DNA from: Paracyclopina nana
Taxonomy: Eukaryota > Arthropoda > Copepoda > Cyclopoida > Cyclopettidae
Direction of reading: 5' to 3'
Length of the DNA: 64,000 nt
NCBI GenBank assembly: GCA_019096065.1
Contig: JAGUCH010000001.1
Coordinates: 17,112,001-17,176,000 of the forward strand
Each line of letters begins with the position of its first letter. The stretch's first letter is position 1. Below are positions 56,949 to 64,000 of the stretch, piece after piece. Position numbers and translations under genes: made by a program. The notes below the pieces were generated by a model. It saw nothing but the letters and a program-made list of their open reading frames with translations. It made no database searches and was not told the DNA's origin.

Positions 56949-57396
56949 CTTAATTTTGTGAATAGCAATGGTTATATAATGATGGTGATGTGCAACGCTC
57001 TCCTCTACAAATTGACGCTATTTGACTAGCAAAAAACCTCCTTTTTTGTACAAAAACAGAAAATAGCAGCAGTATACAATGTGGGCAATAGAAGAAAGAT
57101 TGGTTGGCAGGTGTGTTTTTAAGGTTATTTCGGAGTAGGAAGGTCGTACAAAATAGAAAAACACCTTCTTCAGGATGAATTTTCTCATCAGTCTTACTAT
57201 GGAGAAAGAGAGAGAGGGTGATATAGCAATTTGAAAAATGCACAGATTTTCTCATTTCTTCGCTTGAAAGGACAAATTAAGAACGTACGGTGTGTTATGT
57301 AGGCAGTCGTATAGGTAATATGATTGAAAGTTCGATAACATTTCATGAACAGTAATATTATGAGTAGTAGTGTGATATGATGTATATGGTTATGTA

Positions 57397-60300
57397 TCAG
57401 AATTTGGGGCCAGATCTGTCGTTCATCGACATGGTCTTCCGGAGCGCGAATCCCTGCTGAATCTCTGCGTTCAAGTAAGGCCGACAATCCGCCACATTCG
57501 TGACAGTTTTGGATTCGATCCAACGGCGAACGCGAAGAGCTGTTTGGGCATCGTATCCGGAATCGTTTCGAGAAGGCTGCTGATGCCTTAGTCTCACATC
57601 CTGGTCACCACCCATCAGCTGAAATGTTAAATTAACACTTTTAATGCTCTTAATAACTGAAAGTTAACGCTAGAGTGTGCATGCGACGTCGTTTTCATTT
57701 TTGTCGTAAGATACAGTTTTTTGACAGAGCACCAAGTTTGAATCAAATCACTAAGCAGTGAAACTCGATTGTCATCTCTTTGCCTCATTTTCAGTTCACC
57801 AAACTGAAACTCAACTCTAAAGGAACAAGTTTCCTATTGGGTGCTTCAAGATCTTCTAAAGTGTGATTCCTAGATGAATCTCTTCATTCAAGTTGGCCAA
57901 TATTGCTTTTTTTTGGCCAAGCAACAAGATCAATTAAATCAAATCAAGAAGCGAAGAGACTCATCATACTTTGAGTTTAGCGACAAACTGAAATTTAGCT
58001 CAGAGGGAACAAGTTTCCTCATTTTTCGGAATTTGGGGTCAGATTTGTCGATAATGAACATGGACATCCAAAGCAAGAATTCCTTTTGAGCCTTAAATTT
58101 CAAGTTGGCCAACAGTACAATTTTTTGACAAAGTAGCAAGTTTGAATTAAATCCAACAGAGATGATACTTGATTGTCATCTCTCTGCTTTACTTTCATTC
58201 CACCAAACTGAAACTCAACTCTAAAGGAACAAGTTTCCTAATGGATGCTTCAAGATCTTCTAAAGTGTGATTCCTTGTTGAATCTCTTTATTCATGTTAA
58301 CCAATATACCAATTTTCTGGCCAAGTAACAAGATCGAACCTAATGGTTGAAAGACTCAACATAGTTTGAGTTTAGCTACAAACTGAAATTCAGCTAAGAA
58401 GGAACAAGCTTCCTTTTTTTCAGAATTTGGGGCCAGATTAGTCAATCATGGACATGGTCATCTACAGCAAGAATTCCTTTTGAGCCTTTTTAGTTCAAGT
58501 TGGCCAACATTGCAATTTTTTGACAAAGTAACAATTTGAATCAAATCCAAAAGAGATGAGACTCGATTGTCATCTCTCAGCTGCATTTTCAGCTCACCAA
58601 ACTGAAACTCAATGCCAAAGGAGCAAGTTTCCCAAAATTGCTTGGGGAATAGCGATGATGAAGTTTGACTTACCTCATACTGCTGATTGGTTTGACAAGA
58701 GTTGGACATGTCAAGAGAATTGGATCCGGCTTCTGCCATTTGCTGGTAGAATTGGCTCTGAGTCTGCTGGAATTGCATGCCAAATCCATACTGATCATGA
58801 CTCCACTCTGGAGCATTGTTGAAATGCTGATTTTGACGTCTCTGCTGGATCTTCTGCTGCAAATGAGCCACTGGAGCATAGATCTGTTCTCCTGGATGAT
58901 TTGTCTGAGGAGCCACCATGGAATGGGCTCTTCTGAGGCTTCCAGGGCTGGCTGGGAGATGACCAGAGTCTTGCAACGTTTTCACACTCTCTGCCACAGA
59001 TCTGGAGGCTCGTTGGGGCAAAATGGATTTGGGTGGAGGAGGAAGGAAGTCATCTTCGTCAGAGTGAAGCAAATGTGGAGGAGGTGGTGGCAAATGCTCC
59101 ATTGAGGATCTCGGAGTCGTGGAGTTGCTGCCGTTCAAGCCATAATTTTGTGGATGATGCTCCCCACCCGATCCGGATGACATGACCGAAGAGGATCGTC
59201 TGGTTGGAGGCTGAGGCTTCATCGAGGCCCTCCTCAACGTGGCCAAATTGTTCTGATGAGTTCCTACAAAATCATAAATTCTTCATAAATGGAAGACTCA
59301 ATTTATGTACCGAGGTTTTGATCTAATTCAAAATTGAGATAATTTTGAGGTAAGTCTGCAACATTACACTATAGTAAATTTGTGCATTTTTTTTTCTGTA
59401 AAAAAGTGATAATTTACAATAATATGACATTTTTCTATAGATAGTTCTATAGATAATTCTGAATAGTCATAGTGAAAAAATAGTTAAGGGGACAAATGTA
59501 CGCTTTCTAAACGATGTATTATTTTATGAAATTCTTATAATAAATAAGGATGTGGTCATGCGAGAAACATTTTTTCGACACAGATACTATCACAAACCTT
59601 TGTGCAAGTTGACTAAAAGTCGGATCGGCGACAGGAATGGCACATACCTGGCCATAATGTGGCCTTAGCATAAAGAAGCGAGAGAAGAAGAAAGCGGTTT
59701 TTTTGTTTTCATTTATAAAAGCTATGTATATAAGGCGAAAAAAGCTGAATTAAGCCCTCTTAACTCACCATCATTTAAAGCATGAGTTGAAGATTGTTGA
59801 AGGGTTGAGGAATTTCGGTCTTGGTTTTCGGATGACCTTGTCACAGTGTTTTGGCTTCCATATCCGCTCGAAGATCCCAGAGAGCTTTCACTCGTGCTCG
59901 AGCCCTCGTCGACGACCTAGGAAAAATAACTAATGAAATTCCATTGTGGAATGTACATTTGATTTCGCCCACCTTTTTGTCAATAATATCCTCAGCGGTT
60001 GGAGTCTTTAGTTCCGGAGAGTCCTCAATTTCCTTTGAGTAAAGCGCTCGATCCGCCAAAGCTTTCAAATCATTCATGTTCATGTAGACAGGTTGAGGAA
60101 CGACTGCAAAAACGGAACAATAATTATGACTTTAGTTCAGGCGTTTTCCGCATCAAATTTAGATGGCGTTAGTAAAAGTGGACAAAAATACCAGAAGTGG
60201 ATTTTTTGGCTATTTACTCTTTTTGGCATTTTTGACGATTGGATGGCGAAAATATAAAAACAATAGGACCTAAAAGCACTTAAATTAGATAATTACCCAT

Positions 60301-62446
60301 GTCATTCCGGGCTAGAGTGAAATTCGGCACTTGGCCCTGATCTTGTTGCTGATGAAGCTCTTGTTGCTGTTGAAGCTGATGCTGCTTCACGGCCGCCATG
60401 GTAGCTGCCAAAGTCTTGTTGGGGATATGTGGCCTTTCTCCACTACTCAGCTGGCCAACTCGTTGAGGCACAGGTGGTCTTCTAAGCAAGGTTGCCGTCG
60501 ACGAGTGCTGATTCTCCTCAAATTGGTCGCACTCCGGAATGGTCATTGTGGACTCCGGAGGTGAAAACGTGTAAGGCTGCAGTTGAGGCCTTAGATGGCC
60601 TTTTTCGTAAGCAGTGGAAATCGTGTGCGGCCTCTCCTGGTCAGAGGCTGCGAATGGCCTCGACAACGGCCTCCCATTGGGGCTGGCTGGCCTCAGGAAC
60701 AACGTGTCTTGACTAGTGAAACCCGAGTCCTGCGAGGACACTGATGACAACCTTGCTGGATTGCCAGCAGGCAAAGGCTGCTGTTGAAGTTGGCCTCCTT
60801 TGGCCTTGTGACTAGGCGATCCGTTGTTGGAGGATCCCGCTGAGGAGATGGAACACATGGAGCTCTTCCGCGAGCCCAACGAGCTGGGGCTTGACGGGGG
60901 CGTGGTGAAGGCCACAAGGCCGTCGGATTTCATGTCCGTGATCACCTGCTCCGAGGTGAGGGGCAGCCTGAAAGGCTCATCCGTGACCGAGGCCAACTTC
61001 TTGTTGATCTCCTCCAGCTGCTGGAAATCCGAGACCATGCCAGCCTCCTCATCCAGGATGCGCCTCATGGAAGAGACAAAGAGGCAGTAGCGAGACCGCT
61101 CCTCAGTCAAGGCCTTGCGACAAGCATTCTTCTCAGTCTCCTCCAGGATCTTGAGGTTCTTGGTAAGCTCTGACAGGTTGGACTCGAGGGATGCGTTGGC
61201 CATCACCTGATCCGTGGAGCCGATCTTGGCCTTTTTGCCCTTTTTGATGGAGCGCTGCACGGCCTCGGAGCGCTTCCGGACTTCAGACCTCAACTTCTTG
61301 TACTCCTTGGCGTGATCTTTGTCCATCTGCAGGGCGGATTTGCGCCATTCCTCCAGCTTGTCCTGCATTGGCAACACCATGCATTCCAGGAGCGCACTGC
61401 AATCAAAAAGGTTCAGTCTACATGATTGAGGTTAGTTGGGATAATTCTGTACCTGCAAAGAGCCTTTAATCTTGATTCCACGGACTTGTGTCGAATTACA
61501 ATTCTTGTTAGACATGCCCCAATTTCTCTGGTGGCTCCTGCAAAATTAATCAAATTTTAAAATGGGTGGGATCCATTTTGTAACAGGGGCAAAAATTCAT
61601 TTTCTTGGTTTTGAAGCTTTTAATTAGGACAAAAAAATTGACAAAGTGCAAAGTTCCACTTTTTTGTCATATGGCATAGATTTATTTGTCTATTCTGAAA
61701 TCAAGTCATTTTTTACAATAAAAAGGGCAAATTGCCCTTAGGGCTGCTATAATGAATAAACAAATACAATTTCATTTTTCATCAATCTTCAAATTATTTT
61801 CAATCAAGAAAGTAGCTTAGCATACAAAAATAGGCAGCACAATCTACGTTTTAAAACAGTTATGTTTTGCTTTAAAAAGGGCAACCTGCCCTTAATTAAT
61901 TTTGAATGTAAACAAAAAACCGCCCTGCGTCAAGTGTCATTTCGCGAATTATTTGAAACGGACAAAATGAAAATAAAAAGTAGTAACCCTTTTTTAGGGC
62001 ATCATTGTTTCAAAGTGCGAATATGACATTGGCCAAGTGCCAAAAAAGTGAATGTAGCGATAAGAAAGCGCGGCTTAAAAATAGCAGTTGATGAGGGCAA
62101 AAAAAAGAGACCTTACCTTTGGTATTTGACGCCGAATCCGCAATGCGTTGAAAGCTGTCGAGAAAAGCCCCGAGGGCAAAAATGGTGCCCCTGCAAAAAG
62201 CAAAGGAAACATTAGGCAATTATGACGACATAATTAGGGGCAAAATTACTTGAGGTGGGTGTGAAGCTTGGCCGCTTTGCTGACAATATCTTCATAGTGG
62301 GGCACGCCAGTCTGGAACAAAGAGGGCTCAAAATTGAAGCCTTTGCCACTGAGGATTGGCCCGCTTACCTTCATTTCGTTGACAACCTGCTGAAAAAGGC
62401 CCCCGAGGGCTGAGCATTCCTTGTCTAGGCTTTCGATCGCCTCCAT
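57397..62446 (-). CDS. MTSS1: MTSS1/MIM-like I-BAR and WH2 protein
   Basis: Links membrane curvature to actin. Minus-strand exons: 62369-62446, 62250-62311, 62117-62190, 61453-61537, 60297-61396, 59973-60103, 59769-59916, 58674-59263, 57397-57618; in phase, 829 residues. The N-terminus MEAIESLDKECSALGGLFQQ starts the IMD/I-BAR domain (about 1-250), with AFLDSFQRIADSASNTKG, REIGACLTRIVIRHKS, MDKDHAKEYKKLRSEV and LEETEKNACRKALTEERSRY. After it come TTPPSSPSSLGSRKSS and RLSSVSSQDSGFTSQD, both hallmarks of MIM proteins. Gln-rich and Pro-rich stretches follow (PPPPPHLLHSDEDDFLPPPP). The last exon encodes a WH2 actin-binding motif at the extreme C-terminus (LNAEIQQGFALRKTMSMNDR, ending SGPKF). Intron 1 is only 57 nt. 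It could be called MTSS2-like equally well. Confidence 0.94.
57640..58660. repeat. Tandem units of about 394 bp with decayed copies of the MTSS last exon
   Basis: Within intron 8, AATTTGGGGYCAGATTWGTC recurs at about 58029 and 58424, matching the end of the real exon at 57399. Intervening blocks such as GGAACAAGTTTCCTAWTGG, GCTTCAAGATCTTCTAAAGTG and TCACCAAACTGAAACTCAA also repeat in order. The exon-like parts carry stops and have lost the donor/acceptor context. Confidence 0.85.
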
Positions 62447-64000
62447 AGTTGTTTATTTGCTTCACTGCTGCATCATGGCTAGCTTAGCTGGATTTTGTGT
62501 AGCTAACTGCACACCAGCTGCTAGCCAGGCTCAGCCGAGACAGGTCAACCGAAATCCGCTGCTGCAGAAACGCACACACACACATAGAAAGTCTAGTTTT
62601 ACACAGAATGTGTGTACCCCTGGGTGGAGCGCCACCTACCGGAGTTTTCAGGCATTTTGCACACTTCAGTAACTCTTTTACTGTATACATTGCATATGTA
62701 TTATAGAGTTTATGTAAGCGGAAAAGAGCAAAAGTAAATTAATACTGAAGTGAATTGTAGATTTTTTTTCAAATAGCGTTTTTGTATGTAGAGTATGATC
62801 CGTAAAAAAACATCCTTTGTTAAATTGCGCAATGGGAAATAATGCTATTTTTAAGAGTGACAATCCACTTTTTTCAATTTTCTCAACGCAATTGAAATTG
62901 GACTCGTATTGATGTACTTTTACGCACTTATTGCTTTTTTTAACAAAAAAAGGGAGCATTTTGGGGTGTCAAGTTGAGAGAGTTACCTTGGCACTTTGAC
63001 ACAATGGATTATTTCTTACGTTGTCACGCGCATCTTTTGTCTTTGTGTACAAAAAAATGCAGTTTTTCCTCCTTTCATCACTCAAATATCGATGCTAGCA
63101 TTATGCATGAATTGTCTTTATTAAATGTACCGAAGAAAGGAGGAAAAGCGGTTTTTTTGGTCGGCTGCCAAGCTCGAGATTTCCCTGGTGGAAGTTACGC
63201 TCATTATTTGGTTAATTAAAAATAGGACGCGAAATTGCTGTTTGGCTGCTAATGCGAGGATCTAACTCGACTCCTCCTCCCTTCTATCAATTCCCAAAAG
63301 GCATTTTCCGCACCCGATAAAATATCAATGACTGCATATTATTATTTTTTCGTATATGATAAAAAAAGGAAGGCTTGAGCATAATTCTCTCCCTAATTCC
63401 TTGTCACATGTGATATGCATGAATGTAGTAGGTAATCATATGCTAATGTATTCCCACGGTATAAATGAAATTACAAGTTTGCATTACGTATAGCTGCTTT
63501 TTTGTGTGTACTCCGACATTAAATTCTTTTTTTGAAATAATTTTTTTGCTTAGCTCCATTTTACAATTTTCAATGGCGGAAAAATTCAATTAGAACGCAT
63601 GTTTGCTCGCATTTCTGAGATTCTTGTGATTATGTGCTTCAGTTTGAAGTACGGCAACTTTTTTCCATTCTTATATAATGTGAGCTCCATAAATTACCCC
63701 CTCGAAAAAACTTTTGCCATAATGAAGGCCCTTGCCAATCATGAAGGCTTTTGGGCCCAAATCCGCCCACATTTCGCTTATCCTTAACAGCCGCACTTTA
63801 TTAGGTAACTTTGCTGAGATTTTTTTTTGTAAATCCTCAGTTTGTCTAGCCTGAAGCATAATTACGACATCAGTGCCTTTTTTGCTTTAAATTATTCAGC
63901 CTTATTCAATTAGCAAATTGGAGGCCGCGTCATAACTTGGATCCCAATTTTTCTACTCGCATTTTTTATGAATCAGCCTCTATTTTGCAGGCAAAAATAA
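62447..64000. other. 5' flank of the MTSS gene
   Basis: The MTSS promoter and 5' UTR should begin just after 62446; a CA-repeat (CACACACACACA) lies at 62571-62583. The rest is AT-rich, with short frames lacking resemblance to known domains. Nothing else supported. Confidence 0.55.

Larger units (their letters stand above)
55177..57396. other. Convergent 3' regions of Kv2 and MTSS
   Basis: Kv2 3' UTR sequence (repeated ATACAGCTGGATACAGTTGG-like units at 55195-55310) runs into the MTSS 3' UTR from the other strand. No gene is supported between them. Confidence 0.6.

Overview
Nuclear DNA of an animal, probably a protostome invertebrate (arthropod-like ecdysozoan is my best guess; the species cannot be named from this window). 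Every recognisable gene is split by GT-AG introns. Intron lengths are bimodal: many of about 45-75 nt, others of 1-3 kb filled with AT-rich sequence and short inverted-repeat transposons. The gene set (class C GPCR, FAPP2-like lipid transfer protein, ELOVL elongase, ataxin-1-like AXH protein, GALNS-type sulfatase, Shab/Kv2 potassium channel, MTSS/MIM I-BAR protein) is typical of bilaterian animals. No bacterial operons, rRNA genes, complete tRNA genes or CRISPR arrays are present. Layout: 295-16185 (+) metabotropic-glutamate-receptor-like class C GPCR, 16 coding exons; 17054-19527 (+) PH+GLTP protein of the FAPP2/PLEKHA8 family; 20113-21009 (+) fatty-acid elongase; 23479-25210 a 1.7-kb foldback transposon with a perfect 10-bp target duplication; 25730-27568 (-) ataxin-1-like AXH protein; 28314-32512 (-) N-acetylgalactosamine-6-sulfatase-like enzyme, whose first intron holds a second same-strand gene (30494-31945) of unknown function; about 32.5-44.1 kb gene-poor, with a GC-rich patch, repeats and some unassigned coding-like segments; 44178-55176 (+) Kv2 channel with two alternative exons each encoding the whole membrane core; 57397-62446 (-) MTSS1/MIM-like protein, convergent with Kv2. 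I rebuilt the spliced models by hand from splice signals, reading-frame phase and family similarity. All main models close in frame: 1035, 490, 277, 337, 520, 328, 1200 (Kv2 isoform A) or 584 (Kv2 isoform B), and 829 residues. The strongest observations are these. (1) Kv2 carries tandem mutually exclusive S1-S6 exons; splicing both together breaks the frame, and the second has its own stop plus a buried donor matching the one that ends the first. (2) The GPCR keeps the residues that hold an amino acid's backbone but has lost those that hold glutamate's side-chain carboxylate, as in the insect mXR receptors. (3) The GLTP domain lacks key sugar-headgroup residues. (4) The elongase has QxxHH where the family has HxxHH. 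(5) One gene is nested, on the same strand, inside a sulfatase intron. (6) Decayed copies of the last MTSS exon lie in the preceding intron. (7) Several MITE families sit in the introns. The genes do not form a pathway; they are an ordinary stretch of a repeat-rich animal chromosome.
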